Assembly: GCF_001613125.1 (NCBI RefSeq) | Contig: NZ_BDBT01000003.1 | Span: 248,001-312,000 of the forward strand | Length of the DNA stretch: 64,000 nt | Reading direction: 5' to 3' | DNA from: Nocardia shimofusensis NBRC 100134 | GTDB taxonomy: Bacteria > Actinomycetota > Actinomycetes > Mycobacteriales > Mycobacteriaceae | In this document: piece by piece, positions 8,374 through 17,016 of the stretch | How the letters are laid out: each line of letters starts with the position of its first letter | How positions within the stretch are numbered: the first letter of the stretch is position 1 | Notes under the pieces: generated by a model | Database searches by the model: none | What the model was told of the DNA's origin: nothing | The model's input: only the letters and a program-made list of their open reading frames with translations | Position numbers and translations under genes: made by a program

Positions 8374-9138
8374 TCAGACGACTACCGCATCCCCGAAGAC
8401 CATCGCCAGATTCTCCACCGACGAGGTCGAGATCGCGCGACGAGGCAGGCCGAGCGAGGCCAGTTCACCCGCCCACGGGTGATCACCGAGAACCAGATCC
8501 GCGCCGCCGAGCCGCGCGCGCATGCCGGTCGGAGCCATCTCCCATCGAGTGCACCTGGTGACGCCCTCGATGTGGGAGTAGGCATCGAACGAGGCGCCCG
8601 CGCTGCGGCGCGTCGGCGTCGGCAGGCCCGGCCGCACCGTGAGGTCGACCACCAGGGAATCGTTCTGACGGAGGCTGCCGTGCCGGATTCCCCGGTGGGT
8701 GACCTCGAACTCCGCGAGTTCCTTCGGGAAACCCCATATCCCGCGCCCGGCAGCGAGAGTGAACTCCCCGTCCACCGGCAGTCGGTGGATGAACACTCCG
8801 GCGGATCCCCCGAGCAGCGAGCGCAGGTCGGTGACCGCCGACCCCGCCTGCGCGGTGTGATGACCGACCATGAACGACACACCGAACTCGTGGTACGGCC
8901 CGAGATCGCCGTCCACGTACTGCACGAACACCAGCGTGCACAACGCGCGTCCGCCGGGCAGTCGCAGCACCCGCAGCCCGGAGTAGTCGATCAGCCGCTG
9001 CGCCTCGGTCGCGGGCACGAGATAGGTCGCCATGAAAGCGTGCGCCGCCCGGATGCGTACCGGCATCGTGATCCGCGTGCCGAGTACCTCGTGGGCACCC
9101 ATCGCTCCGGCTGCACCGTGTCCAGCATCCGCCGCCAT
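8374..9138 (-). CDS. Acetoacetate decarboxylase family protein
   Basis: A 254-residue member of the acetoacetate decarboxylase superfamily. The core motif GIWGFPKELAEF carries the lysine equivalent to the Schiff-base Lys of the clostridial enzyme. The neighbouring second Lys of that enzyme, which lowers the pKa, is Glu here, so the substrate and reaction may differ. The central YHEFGVSFMVGHH and FIHRLPVDGEFTLAAGRG segments are also typical. The ATG at 9138 has GGGAGG 7 nt upstream, which decides it over an upstream start at 9174. It follows xerC in the same direction across a 49-bp spacer containing an operator-like repeat. The substrate is unknown. Confidence 0.82.
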   Translation of the reverse strand: MAADAGHGAAGAMGAHEVLGTRITMPVRIRAAHAFMATYLVPATEAQRLIDYSGLRVLRLPGGRALCTLVFVQYVDGDLGPYHEFGVSFMVGHHTAQAGSAVTDLRSLLGGSAGVFIHRLPVDGEFTLAAGRGIWGFPKELAEFEVTHRGIRHGSLRQNDSLVVDLTVRPGLPTPTRRSAGASFDAYSHIEGVTRCTRWEMAPTGMRARLGGADLVLGDHPWAGELASLGLPRRAISTSSVENLAMVFGDAVVV

Positions 9139-9162
9139 GCGCCATCCTCCCGAAACTGAAAC

Positions 9163-9178
9163 CTGTTCCAACAAACAG
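9163..9178. promoter_or_regulatory. Operator-like inverted repeat before the acetoacetate-decarboxylase-like gene
   Basis: CTGTT at 9163-9167 and AACAG at 9174-9178 form a perfect inverted repeat with a 6-nt spacer, in the short gap between xerC and the next gene. It could be an operator for a promoter of that gene. The arms are short, so chance is possible. Confidence 0.3.
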
Positions 9179-9187
9179 TAGCGCCGG

Positions 9188-10111
9188 TTATGCGCGTGGG
9201 TGGGCCTGATCGTGCACCTTCTTCAAACGCTCGATGGAGACGTGCGTGTAGAGCTGGGTGGTCGCCAGGCTGCTGTGACCGAGCAGCTCCTGCACGACCC
9301 TCAGGTCGGCGCCACCTTCCAGCAGGTGGGTGGCCGCGCTGTGGCGCAATCCGTGCGGTCCGAGGTCGGGCGCACCGGGAATCGCGGCGACCACGTCGTG
9401 CACGACCGCCCGCGCCTGCCGTGGGTCCAGCCGCCGCCCGCGCCGACCGATCAGCAGAGCCCGACCCGACTCCGCCGTCGCGAATGCCGGCCGACCGCGC
9501 CGCAACCACTGTTCGACCGCCAGGTCCGCGGGCACACCGAACGGGGCGGAGCGTTCCCTACCACCCTTACCGAGTACCCGGACCAGCCGCCTTTCCCGGT
9601 CGACATCGTCGATGTCCAGGCCACACAATTCGCCCACCCGGATACCGGTGGCGTAGAGCATCTCGACGATCAACCGGTCGCGCAACGCCATCGGATCCTC
9701 CTGCCGAGCACCGGATTCCGCGGCGCCCATGACCGCCACCGCCTGCTGTCTGCCCAACACGGCAGGCAATGTCCGATGCGCCTTCGGCGAGGCGAGACGC
9801 AGCCCCGGATCGTTGTCCAGGCGCCCGGTCCTGGCCAGCCACGCGGTGAACGTCCGCGCCGAGGACGCCCGCCGCGCCAGCGTCGTCCGTGCCGCGCCAT
9901 CGGCCGACAGCTCGGCAAGCCACGACCGCAACAAGGTCAGATCCAGCTCCCCGATCGCCGAATCCGCCGACCGCGCGTACAGATGCCCGAGCAGTGCCCG
10001 CGCGTCACCCACATAAGCCCGGACCGTGTGCTCCGACCGATTCCGGCCGAGCCGCAGATGCCGCGCGAACTCCTCCAGCAATGCGGACAGGTCCTCCGGC
10101 AAATCGTTCAT
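9188..10111 (-). CDS. xerC: Tyrosine recombinase XerC
   Basis: A 307-residue site-specific recombinase that resolves chromosome dimers at dif with XerD. The N-terminal SAM-like domain (to about 110) is followed by the catalytic domain. That domain contains the Arg in TGIRVGEL, the Lys in [32 protein letters not shown] and the nucleophile in TQLYTHVS. The chosen ATG at 10111 gives near-family length. The frame remains open upstream for 112 further codons of Gly/Ala/Arg-rich sequence that includes a 66-bp repeat, without xerC similarity. It sits downstream of dprA, as in mycobacteria, across an unusually long 595-bp gap. Confidence 0.95.
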   Translation of the reverse strand: MNDLPEDLSALLEEFARHLRLGRNRSEHTVRAYVGDARALLGHLYARSADSAIGELDLTLLRSWLAELSADGAARTTLARRASSARTFTAWLARTGRLDNDPGLRLASPKAHRTLPAVLGRQQAVAVMGAAESGARQEDPMALRDRLIVEMLYATGIRVGELCGLDIDDVDRERRLVRVLGKGGRERSAPFGVPADLAVEQWLRRGRPAFATAESGRALLIGRRGRRLDPRQARAVVHDVVAAIPGAPDLGPHGLRHSAATHLLEGGADLRVVQELLGHSSLATTQLYTHVSIERLKKVHDQAHPRA

Positions 10112-10706
10112 GCCCCCACCGTCGCCCGCTCCGCCCCCTCCCGCAAGTCCCCGCGCCGCCCCGACACCGGCCCGCCCACTGCCGCAACCGCCCGACCGAC
10201 GACGCCGGGCTGCATGCTCCAGCGTCGCTCTCCCGCTCGCCCCGCCTGTTGCCGCGAGTCGCCGCGCCGCTCCGTCACCCGGCCGCCCCCACCGGCGAGT
10301 TCCCGAGCCGCTGGGTTGCCCGACCGTCGATCTGCCCGCAGCACTCCCGATCACCCCACCAGCGAGTTCTCGCGCCGCCGGCTGCTCGACCGCCGATCCG
10401 CCCGCAGCACTCCCGATCACCCCACCGGAGCGGGAACACTCGCACACGCGGATCTACCGAACGATGTCGTGCGCGGCCCGGTCTGCGCGCCGTCCGAGTC
10501 GCCGTACATGCCTCCACCGTCCGGAGATCGGTGCGGCGTCCGAGCGGTTGCCCGCCGTCACCTGTTCCCAGCAGACGCGGTCCGCACGCCCGGTGACGGC
10601 CTCACCTCGACAGCGACCACGGCCGGCGACAGTCCGCACGCCCACCGCGCCGCACGGAGGCGACCGATCCGCCCGCCGCCGTGGCGGAGCCCGACGAAAT
10701 CGGTTG
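10112..10706. other. Long low-complexity gap between dprA and xerC
   Basis: A 595-bp stretch with no recognisable gene. It is Pro/Arg/Gly-coding-like in all frames, with strong CCG-rich word bias and the 66-bp repeat at 10289-10430. Any xerC promoter must lie here. The minus-strand frame of xerC stays open to 10447. Confidence 0.6.
10289..10430. repeat. 66-bp tandem repeat beside xerC
   Basis: Two adjacent copies of a 66-bp unit. The best conserved 40 bp are at 10321-10360 and 10387-10426 with two mismatches, and each is preceded by a diverged GCGAGTTC...CCG segment. Sixty-six is a multiple of three, so on the minus strand the xerC frame reads through as a 22-residue repeat (GVIGSAAG core). 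It may be a minisatellite in non-coding DNA or part of an unrecognised extension. Confidence 0.7.
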
Positions 10707-12506
10707 TCACGACCTGGCAGATCTACGCCATCCGGTGTCCTCGGTGATGGCGAGACCTGCCAGTTCGAGAACGACGAGCACCGCGCGCACCGCCGAGATC
10801 GCGAGATCGGTGCGGACAGCGAGTTCGGCGGGTGAGCAGCCGCCAGAGGTGGGCAGTGCGGTGTACACCGTCGCTTCGTCGCCGATGAGCTGGTCTGCGA
10901 CGACTGTCGCGGCAACGGTTGCGCTCGCCGCCGGAACAGTCGTTGCGGGGGCAGGCAAGCGCAAGGGGCCCGCTTCGGTGATCACCTCCTCGACGCGGGT
11001 GACGAGTTGCGCTTCTCCCTCCCGGATCATCTGGTGGCAGCCCGCGGACGCGGCGGAGGAGACCGGGCCGGGCACGGCGAGCGCGGGGCGACCGAGCCTG
11101 CGGGCCCACTTGACGGTGTTGCGGGCGCCGCTGCGCATCCCCGCTTCCACGACGAGCACGCCGTCGGCCAGCGCGGCGACCAGGCGGTTGCGGGCGAGGA
11201 AGCAGTGTTTGCGGGCGACGGCGCCCGGCGGGTACTCGCTGACCACCAGACCTGTCTCCGCGATCTCGGAGAGCAGCCGGTCGTGCTGGGCCGGATACGG
11301 GCGATCCACCCCGCAGGCGAGCACCGCGATGGTGGTACCGCCGACAGCCAGTGCCACCCGATGCGCCATCGCGTCGATGCCGAAGGCGGCGCCCGAGACC
11401 ACGGTCCATCCCCGCGCGGCCAGGCCGCCGACGATCTCGCCGGTCACGTGATCGCCGTAGCCGGTGCTGCACCGCGCTCCCACCACCGCGAGCGCGCGTT
11501 CACTGGCGTCCAGCAACGACCGCGGGCCACGAACCCACAAGGCCAGCGGAACCGCGCTGTCCGGGTCCCGCCCCACCGCCAGTTGCCCCAACCCCAACAT
11601 CCGCCACGCGGGCCACTCCGCGTCGTCAGGCGTCACGATCCTGCCACCGAGCCGCCGGACGAGATCGAGATCGGCGTCGGCCCGGTCGATATCGCGCCGC
11701 GCCCGGACCGCACCGCCGAACGCGTCCGGCAGCTCCCGCTCGCGTACTGCCCGCGCGGCCTCCAGCACACCCACCGACGCGATCAACGCCGACAGCGGCG
11801 CACAGGGGCCCTGCACGACGCGTGACAGATATGCCCAGGCCAGCCGCCGCCGCTCGTCGTCGGAGCGCGCCCCGGCATCATGAACCGTATTACGCCGCAT
11901 ATCTTTTCGATGGCGGTCATCGGCCGCGACGACGGCCCCTTCTCCCACCGCGTTGCTCGACGCGAGTTCCGCCGCACAACCCACCGAAGATCCGCCGGTG
12001 GCTGTGCCGGGATCGGCATCGGGGTGGCCGGGCTCGACGTCTCCCTGCGCCGCCGAGCCGCGGCCGTATCCCGCTCCCCCACCGGTGACCTCGTTCGCGT
12101 CCACCGGCGCCGGAAAACCGGAAACCTCTTGCCCTGGAATCGAATCCCCGACCGCACTCGAACCGTCGACAGCGTCCGCGCCACCGACCACGCCGGAAAC
12201 ACCTACAGCATCTGCATCACCGACAGCATTCGCATCACCACCGGCGGTCGGTCCACCGACCGCACTCGATTCACGAACGACGCTCGGGTCGTCGACAACT
12301 CCAGTACCCTCGACTGCGGCCTGGGCGCCCGGCGCGACCTCGATGTCGCTGGGTTCGTGAACTACGCGGCCGTTGCGCACCACGCTCGTTCGACGTGCCG
12401 GTGATTCTCCGGGCACATCGGAGATTACCTCGGGCACAGCCGCTCTCGTTTCGATTTCGCCGACATCCGCCGGGATGCCCGGCGTGTCCTTCCCCGGTCG
12501 TGTCAT
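10707..12506 (-). CDS. dprA: DNA-processing protein DprA with long N-terminal extension
   Basis: DprA/Smf loads RecA onto incoming single-stranded DNA during transformation. The Rossmann core is clear: VVGARCSTGYGDHVT, VSGAAFGIDAMAHR, AVLACGVDRPYPAQHDRL, KHCFLARNRLVAALADGVLVVEAG. A C-terminal winged-helix-like region follows (CSPAELAVRTDLAISAVRAVL). The ATG at 12506 overlaps the comM stop (ATGA), which argues for coupled translation and a 599-residue protein. The first 200 residues are Val/Gly/Ala/Asp/Ser low complexity with no domain. An internal ATG at 11900 would give 397 residues, close to the usual length, but has a weak ribosome site. Which start is used is unresolved. Confidence 0.92.
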   Translation of the reverse strand: MTRPGKDTPGIPADVGEIETRAAVPEVISDVPGESPARRTSVVRNGRVVHEPSDIEVAPGAQAAVEGTGVVDDPSVVRESSAVGGPTAGGDANAVGDADAVGVSGVVGGADAVDGSSAVGDSIPGQEVSGFPAPVDANEVTGGGAGYGRGSAAQGDVEPGHPDADPGTATGGSSVGCAAELASSNAVGEGAVVAADDRHRKDMRRNTVHDAGARSDDERRRLAWAYLSRVVQGPCAPLSALIASVGVLEAARAVRERELPDAFGGAVRARRDIDRADADLDLVRRLGGRIVTPDDAEWPAWRMLGLGQLAVGRDPDSAVPLALWVRGPRSLLDASERALAVVGARCSTGYGDHVTGEIVGGLAARGWTVVSGAAFGIDAMAHRVALAVGGTTIAVLACGVDRPYPAQHDRLLSEIAETGLVVSEYPPGAVARKHCFLARNRLVAALADGVLVVEAGMRSGARNTVKWARRLGRPALAVPGPVSSAASAGCHQMIREGEAQLVTRVEEVITEAGPLRLPAPATTVPAASATVAATVVADQLIGDEATVYTALPTSGGCSPAELAVRTDLAISAVRAVLVVLELAGLAITEDTGWRRSARS

Positions 12507-14011
12507 TGCGCGCTCCGGCGACGAAAGTTCAACGCCAGCATCACGTCCCGCGCCGACGGCAGCGCGCCGCCGCGCAGATCGCTGATCGTCCAGGCGACGC
12601 GGATCGCGCGATCGGCGCCGCGTGCGGAGAGCCTGCCCATCCGGACGGCCGCTTCCAACGGGGCGATGGTGTCCGGTGGCAACGGAAACCTGCGCCGCAG
12701 AATATGCCCGGGCACCTCGGCGTTGACGCGCCAGCCGTCGGCGCGCCAGCGCTCGGCGGCGGTCGCTCTGGCCAGGGCGACCCGTTCGCGCACGGCGGCA
12801 CTGCTCTCGGCCGCCTCGGAGGTCAGCACCGGGCCGGTGTGACCGTGCATCCGCACCCACAGGTCGATGCGATCCATCAGCGGTCCGGACAGTTTGCCCA
12901 GATAGCGGCGTCGCGCCAGCGGCGGGCAGACACAATCGATGTCGCGTGCGGGTGCGCACGGGCACGGATTGGCCGCCAGCACCAGCTGGAACCGCGCCGG
13001 ATAGCGCGCCACCCCGTCGCGCCGGGCGATGCGCACCTCCCCCTCCTCCAGGGGTGTGCGCATGGCTTCGAGCACCTTGGTGCCGACCTCGGCGCACTCG
13101 TCGAGGAACAACACACCGCGATGGGCGCGACTGACCGCACCGGGCCGCGCCGTGCCCGATCCGCCCCCGATCATGGCAGTGACCGAGGTGGAGTGGTGCG
13201 GTGCGACGAAGGGCGGCGCCGTCACCAATGGATGCTCGCCGGACAGGGCACCCGCCATGGAGTGGATGGCGGTCACCTCCAGCGACTCGACGTCGGTGAG
13301 CGGCGGCAGCAGACCGGGAAGCCGTTGGGCCAGCATGGTTTTGCCGATGCCGGGTGGCCCGGTGAGCAGCAAGTGGTGACCGCCCGCGGCGGCGACCTCC
13401 AGTGCCCAGCGGGCTTCCTCCTGCCCCACCACGTCGCTCAGATCGCCGGGCGGGACGGTCATGTCCGGCATCAGTCCCTCGGGTTCGGCGAGTGCGCCCT
13501 CCCCGCGCAGCCAGGCCACGAATTCGCGCAGGCTGCCCACGCCGAGCACCTCGATGCCCCGCACCAGCCCGGCTTCGGACAGCGCTTCGCGCGGCACCAC
13601 CACGGTCGCGTAGCCCGCGCTGCGTGCCGTCATCACCGCGGGCAGGATGCCGCGCACCCGGCGCACCCGCCCGTCGAGGGCGAGTTCGCCCAGCAGCACG
13701 GTCTTCGCGAGCTTGGTCGCCGGGACCGCGTCGGCGGCGTCCAGGACCGAGGCGGCCAGGGCGAGGTCGTAGACGCTGCCCAGTTTCGGCAGCGTGGCCG
13801 GGCTGAGCGCGAGGATGACCCGGCCGTCGGGCCACTTCTCCCCCGAATTCGCGACCGCCGCGCGCACCCTGTCCCTGGACTCGGAGAGCGCGGTGTCGGG
13901 CAGGCCGACCAGATGCACCGAGGGCAGTCCCTGACCGATGTCGGCCTCGATCTCGACCAGCTGCCCGTCCACGCCGGCGACCGCGACCGAATGAGCTCGC
14001 CCGAGCGCCAT
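12503..14011 (-). CDS. comM: ComM/YifB-type Mg-chelatase-like AAA+ ATPase
   Basis: A 502-residue AAA+ helicase of the ComM family, which promotes branch migration during recombination of incoming DNA. It has the N-terminal ChlI-like Lon-protease-fold domain (MALGRAHSVAVAGVDG, VHLVGLPDTALSESRDRV), Walker A LTGPPGIGKTML, Walker B GVLFLDECAEV and the NPCPC zinc-like cluster NPCPCAPARDIDCVCPP. The start at 14011 shares its A with the upstream yraN stop (TGATG), and the stop overlaps dprA (ATGA). The three genes therefore form a tightly coupled operon, linking comM function to DprA. Confidence 0.95.
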   Translation of the reverse strand: MALGRAHSVAVAGVDGQLVEIEADIGQGLPSVHLVGLPDTALSESRDRVRAAVANSGEKWPDGRVILALSPATLPKLGSVYDLALAASVLDAADAVPATKLAKTVLLGELALDGRVRRVRGILPAVMTARSAGYATVVVPREALSEAGLVRGIEVLGVGSLREFVAWLRGEGALAEPEGLMPDMTVPPGDLSDVVGQEEARWALEVAAAGGHHLLLTGPPGIGKTMLAQRLPGLLPPLTDVESLEVTAIHSMAGALSGEHPLVTAPPFVAPHHSTSVTAMIGGGSGTARPGAVSRAHRGVLFLDECAEVGTKVLEAMRTPLEEGEVRIARRDGVARYPARFQLVLAANPCPCAPARDIDCVCPPLARRRYLGKLSGPLMDRIDLWVRMHGHTGPVLTSEAAESSAAVRERVALARATAAERWRADGWRVNAEVPGHILRRRFPLPPDTIAPLEAAVRMGRLSARGADRAIRVAWTISDLRGGALPSARDVMLALNFRRRSAQ

Positions 14012-14376
14012 CAGAAGACCGCCTCGAGATGGTCGATGATCGGCCGGTGCCCCGGCGTCATCAACACCGACACCACATCGAAGCGGATGTTCCGCCACGG
14101 GCCATCCTGCTCGGCCAGCCAGAGCAGGGCGAGCCGACGGATACGCTGCTGTTTGCTGAACGTGACAGCTTCGGCGGGCGTGCCGTAGGCCAACCCGCGG
14201 CGGGTCTTCACCTCGACGAAAACGGTGGTCACCGCGTCTCGCGCGATCAGATCCAGCTCGCCGTATCGGCACCGCCAGTTCCGCGCGACGATCTCCAGGC
14301 CCGCGTCCTGCAGGAACCGAGCCGCCAGTTCTTCCCCTCGTGCGCCGAGCGCCTGTTTGTCTCCCACGCGGCCCAT
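14011..14376 (-). CDS. UPF0102/YraN family endonuclease-like protein
   Basis: A 121-residue member of UPF0102, a restriction-endonuclease-like fold of uncertain function often found beside rnhB and comM. The visible core is GARGEELAARFL, NWRCRYGELDLIARD and VFVEVKTR, which keeps the Glu-Asp and Glu-x-Lys pattern of the PD-(D/E)XK active site. A GTG at 14424 would lengthen it by 16 residues, but the paired 9-mer ending at 14432 makes the ATG at 14376 the better choice. It leads the yraN-comM-dprA operon (TGATG junction with comM). Confidence 0.88.
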   Translation of the reverse strand: MGRVGDKQALGARGEELAARFLQDAGLEIVARNWRCRYGELDLIARDAVTTVFVEVKTRRGLAYGTPAEAVTFSKQQRIRRLALLWLAEQDGPWRNIRFDVVSVLMTPGHRPIIDHLEAVF

Positions 14377-14431
14377 CGTGGCCGCGTCCGGCGCCGGCGC
14401 CCGGAACGCGACCTGGGCTTCCACACCGCCC

Positions 14432-14458
14432 TGTGGACTACCGGGCGGCTGTGCACAA
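14432..14458 (-). promoter_or_regulatory. Paired DnaA-box-like 9-mer, copy 2
   Basis: Read on the minus strand: TTGTGCACA (14458-14450), 9 nt, TAGTCCACA (14440-14432). It lies 55 bp before the ATG of the yraN-comM-dprA operon at 14376, in the same orientation and phase as the copies at 4222 and 23227. Confidence 0.5.
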
Positions 14459-14466
14459 CTACCCGG

Positions 14467-14772
14467 CTACTCGGGAAGCCGCAGGTCCGGCTTCTCCAGC
14501 TCCTCGATGTTGACGTCCTTGAACGTGATCACCCGGACATGCTTGACGAAGCGCGCGGGGCGGTACATGTCCCAGACCCAGGCGTCGCTCATCCGCACTT
14601 CGAAGTACACCTCGCCGTCGGCGTTCTGCGGACGCAGCTCGACGGAATTGGCCAGGTAGAAGCGACGCTCGGTCTCCACCACGTACGAGAACTGACCGAC
14701 GATGTCCTTGTACTCGCGATACAGCGAGAGCTCCATCTCGGTTTCGTACTTCTCGAGGTCCTCGGCACTCAT
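14467..14772 (-). CDS. DUF2469 family protein
   Basis: A 101-residue conserved actinobacterial protein of unknown function (DUF2469). It starts MSAEDLEKYETEMELSLYRE and has a central ETERRFYLANSVELRP segment and a VKHVRVITFKDVNIEELEKP end. Its place between rnhB and yraN is conserved in mycobacteria (Rv2901c position). The ATG at 14772 is preceded by AAGGAGG at a rather long 12-nt spacing. Upstream in-frame sequence is antisense to rnhB and not family-like. Confidence 0.9.
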   Translation of the reverse strand: MSAEDLEKYETEMELSLYREYKDIVGQFSYVVETERRFYLANSVELRPQNADGEVYFEVRMSDAWVWDMYRPARFVKHVRVITFKDVNIEELEKPDLRLPE

Positions 14773-14818
14773 CGGGTGGGACGTCCTCCTTCTCGGCGCA
14801 CTGCGTCGTATTCCGACA

Positions 14819-15577
14819 TCATCCCGCATGCGCCGATTCGGCAGCCACCCGGCTGTCCTCCTCGGCACCGTCGGCGAGCACCCGACCCGCGTGGTCGACC
14901 GCGGCGGCGGGCCGCGGCGATCCCGATTCGTCGCGCACATTGCGCCAGGATCGGCGGTGCTCGGGACAGGGACCGAGCCGCTTCAACGCCGCGATGTGCT
15001 CGGATGTGTTGTAGCCCTTGTGGGCCGCGAAACCATACCCCGGATGGCGGCGGTCCAGTTCGACCATGATCCGGTCCCGGGTGACCTTGGCGAGAATACT
15101 GGCGGCCGCGATGCAGGCCGCGGTCGCGTCACCGCCGATCACCGGCAGGGAGGGCACCGCGAGCCCGGGTACCCGGAAACCGTCGGTGAGGACATAGCCC
15201 GGCCGCTGTCCCAGGCCCGCCACCGCGCGCCGCATGCCCTCGATATTGGCCACGTGGATGCCGATCGCGTCGACCTCCCAGGCCGGGATCACCACGACCT
15301 CGTAGGCCAACGCCAGCCTGGTGATCACCGGGAACAGCTGCTCACGCGTCGCCTCGGTGAGCTTCTTGGAGTCGTCGAGATCGGCCAGCCGGTCGTAGGC
15401 CTTGGGCGCGAGCAGACAGGAGGCGACCACCAGCGGTCCGGCGCACGGTCCGCGCCCCGCCTCGTCCACCCCGGCCACCGGACCGAGCCCACCGCGGATC
15501 AGCGCCGCTTCCAGCGTGCGCAAACCTCCCGCCTTGCGCATCACCATGCGCGGCGGCCACCCCGTTCGTCGTGTCAC
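14819..15577 (-). CDS. rnhB: Ribonuclease HII
   Basis: RNase HII removes ribonucleotides and RNA primers from RNA-DNA hybrids. The 252-residue protein has the catalytic [13 protein letters not shown] motif (Asp-Glu) and further acidic residues in [14 protein letters not shown] and LTDGFRVPG, then [14 protein letters not shown] and [14 protein letters not shown]. The last 35 or so residues after [11 protein letters not shown] are a poorly conserved tail. The GTG at 15577 has GGGAGG 9 nt upstream, 21 bp after lepB. Confidence 0.95.
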   Translation of the reverse strand: MTRRTGWPPRMVMRKAGGLRTLEAALIRGGLGPVAGVDEAGRGPCAGPLVVASCLLAPKAYDRLADLDDSKKLTEATREQLFPVITRLALAYEVVVIPAWEVDAIGIHVANIEGMRRAVAGLGQRPGYVLTDGFRVPGLAVPSLPVIGGDATAACIAAASILAKVTRDRIMVELDRRHPGYGFAAHKGYNTSEHIAALKRLGPCPEHRRSWRNVRDESGSPRPAAAVDHAGRVLADGAEEDSRVAAESAHAG

Positions 15578-15598
15578 TCTTCGATCCTCCCCCGCCGA

Positions 15599-16381
15599 TC
15601 AGTTCGCCTGCGGGTCCTCGGATCGGATCGGTCCGATCCGGCCGGGCGGCCAGATCTTGAACACCGCTTTGCCGCGCACATTGTCGATCGGCACGGTGCC
15701 CTGCCATTCGTCGCCGACGTGGGCGCGCGAGTCCGCGGACTGGTTGCGGTTGTCGCCCATCACCCACAGATGGCCTTCGGGCACGACGACCGGGCCGAAG
15801 ACACGACCGGAGGGATAAGAGGCGTTCTGCTGGCCGGGAAGCCAGCGGAAATCGTTCTCCACGTACGGCTCGACCAGCGCCTTGCCGTCGACCATCACCC
15901 GGCCCTCGGCGTCGCAGCACTGGACGGTCTGACCACCGACCGCGATCACCCGCTTGACCAGGTCGTTCTCGTCCGGCGGGACGAGACCGAAGTAGGACAT
16001 GAAGTTCTGCAGCCCACGCACCACCGCGTTGTCCGAGCGGATCGACTGGTAGCGGGTGTTCCATGATTCCGGACCGACGAAGACCACCAGATCGCCCGGC
16101 TTCGGGTCGCTGCTGTAGTAGCTGATCTTCTGCACGTAGATGCGATCGCCGATCTGCAGCGTCTCCTCCATCGACTGCGAGGGGATCACATACGGACGGC
16201 CGACGAAGGTGACCATCAACGCCGCGATCACCGCGGCGATCACGATGAGGACCGGTAGTTCCTGCCAGAAGGGCCGTTGCTGCTTGGCTTTTCGCTTCGC
16301 GTTGCGGCGGCCACGGCGCCTGCCGCCCGCGCCTTCATCGTCCGAATCGGACACTCGCACCGATCCACTTTCGTCTGCCAC
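15599..16381 (-). CDS. lepB: Signal peptidase I
   Basis: Type I signal peptidase, a membrane-anchored Ser/Lys protease that cleaves Sec signal peptides outside the membrane. The 260-residue protein has a basic cytoplasmic N-terminus (RRRGRRNAKRKAK), one membrane segment (about 43-60), the Ser in IPSQSMEETL (Ser70), the Lys in DLVKRVIAVGG (Lys143) and box E GHLWVMGDNRNQSADSR. The GTG at 16381 has no clear ribosome site and lies only 13 nt from the rplS terminator, so translation may be leaderless or start at an internal GTG (Val8). Confidence 0.95.
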   Translation of the reverse strand: MADESGSVRVSDSDDEGAGGRRRGRRNAKRKAKQQRPFWQELPVLIVIAAVIAALMVTFVGRPYVIPSQSMEETLQIGDRIYVQKISYYSSDPKPGDLVVFVGPESWNTRYQSIRSDNAVVRGLQNFMSYFGLVPPDENDLVKRVIAVGGQTVQCCDAEGRVMVDGKALVEPYVENDFRWLPGQQNASYPSGRVFGPVVVPEGHLWVMGDNRNQSADSRAHVGDEWQGTVPIDNVRGKAVFKIWPPGRIGPIRSEDPQAN

Positions 16382-16394
16382 GCCGAACAGACTA

Positions 16395-16427
16395 GCCCGG
16401 CACCGGAACGTACGTCCGATGCCGGGC
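16395..16427 (-). terminator. Hairpin terminator after rplS
   Basis: Two nested stems, 16395-16402 with 16420-16427 and 16404-16407 with 16415-16418, are separated by one mismatch around a 7-nt loop. They lie 38 bp after the rplS stop and just before lepB. No U-run follows. Confidence 0.7.
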
Positions 16428-16464
16428 CAGTCGAAGATCAGATGTGCCCGTCGAGGGCGAGCGC

Positions 16465-16806
16465 TCAGCGCTTCTCCTTGATCTTGGCAGCCTTGCCGCG
16501 CAGGTCGCGCAGGTAGTACAGCTTCGCGCGGCGGACATCACCGCGGGTCACGACGTCGATGTGATCGATGTTGGGGCTGTGCACCGGGAAGGTGCGCTCG
16601 ACACCGACACCGAAGGACACCTTGCGCACGGTGAAGGTCTCGCGGATGCCACCGCCCTGGCGGCGGATCACGACGCCCTTGAAGACCTGGATGCGCTCCT
16701 TCGAGCCTTCGATGACCTTCACGTGCACGTTCAGGGTGTCGCCGGGACGGAAGTCCGGGACATCGCTGCGCAGCGACTTTTCGTCGACGAAGTCAAGGGT
16801 GTTCAT
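16465..16806 (-). CDS. rplS: 50S ribosomal protein L19
   Basis: Ribosomal protein L19, 113 residues, at the 30S-50S interface. The protein begins [15 protein letters not shown] and has [46 protein letters not shown] and the basic end [27 protein letters not shown] lies 6 nt before the ATG at 16806, which favours this start over the ATG two codons earlier. It is followed by a hairpin terminator, so it is probably a single-gene transcript. Confidence 0.97.
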   Translation of the reverse strand: MNTLDFVDEKSLRSDVPDFRPGDTLNVHVKVIEGSKERIQVFKGVVIRRQGGGIRETFTVRKVSFGVGVERTFPVHSPNIDHIDVVTRGDVRRAKLYYLRDLRGKAAKIKEKR

Positions 16807-16977
16807 TTTCATCCTTCTGGAGTTCGCGCGAACAGAGGACCCTGGCGGCACACGTGTGCGCGACCGGTTCATGCTCCGAATTAGGGGATGCCCCCGGGGT
16901 CGGGAAAAGCGCCCAGGGCAACCCGAGCATTGTGCCAGATCGCGGGGGCGCGGAGAAAATCGGGTCTCTCCCTCAGG

Positions 16978-16998
16978 CACAGGGCACAGGGCACAGGG
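16978..16998. repeat. Three tandem copies of a 7-bp unit
   Basis: CACAGGG is repeated three times without change, in the spacer between rplS and the membrane-protein gene at 17017. Short perfect repeats of this kind may vary in copy number between strains. Confidence 0.7.
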
Positions 16999-17016
16999 CT
17001 TCCCCTACCTCACTGC

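Noticed and set aside
10289..10430. CRISPR-like repeat array
   Set aside because: The repeats are tandem without unique spacers and only about two copies; no cas genes.
12507..13835. Upstream continuation of the dprA frame into comM
   Set aside because: The codons there are an alternative frame of comM. The ATGA overlap at 12506 marks the likely upstream limit.
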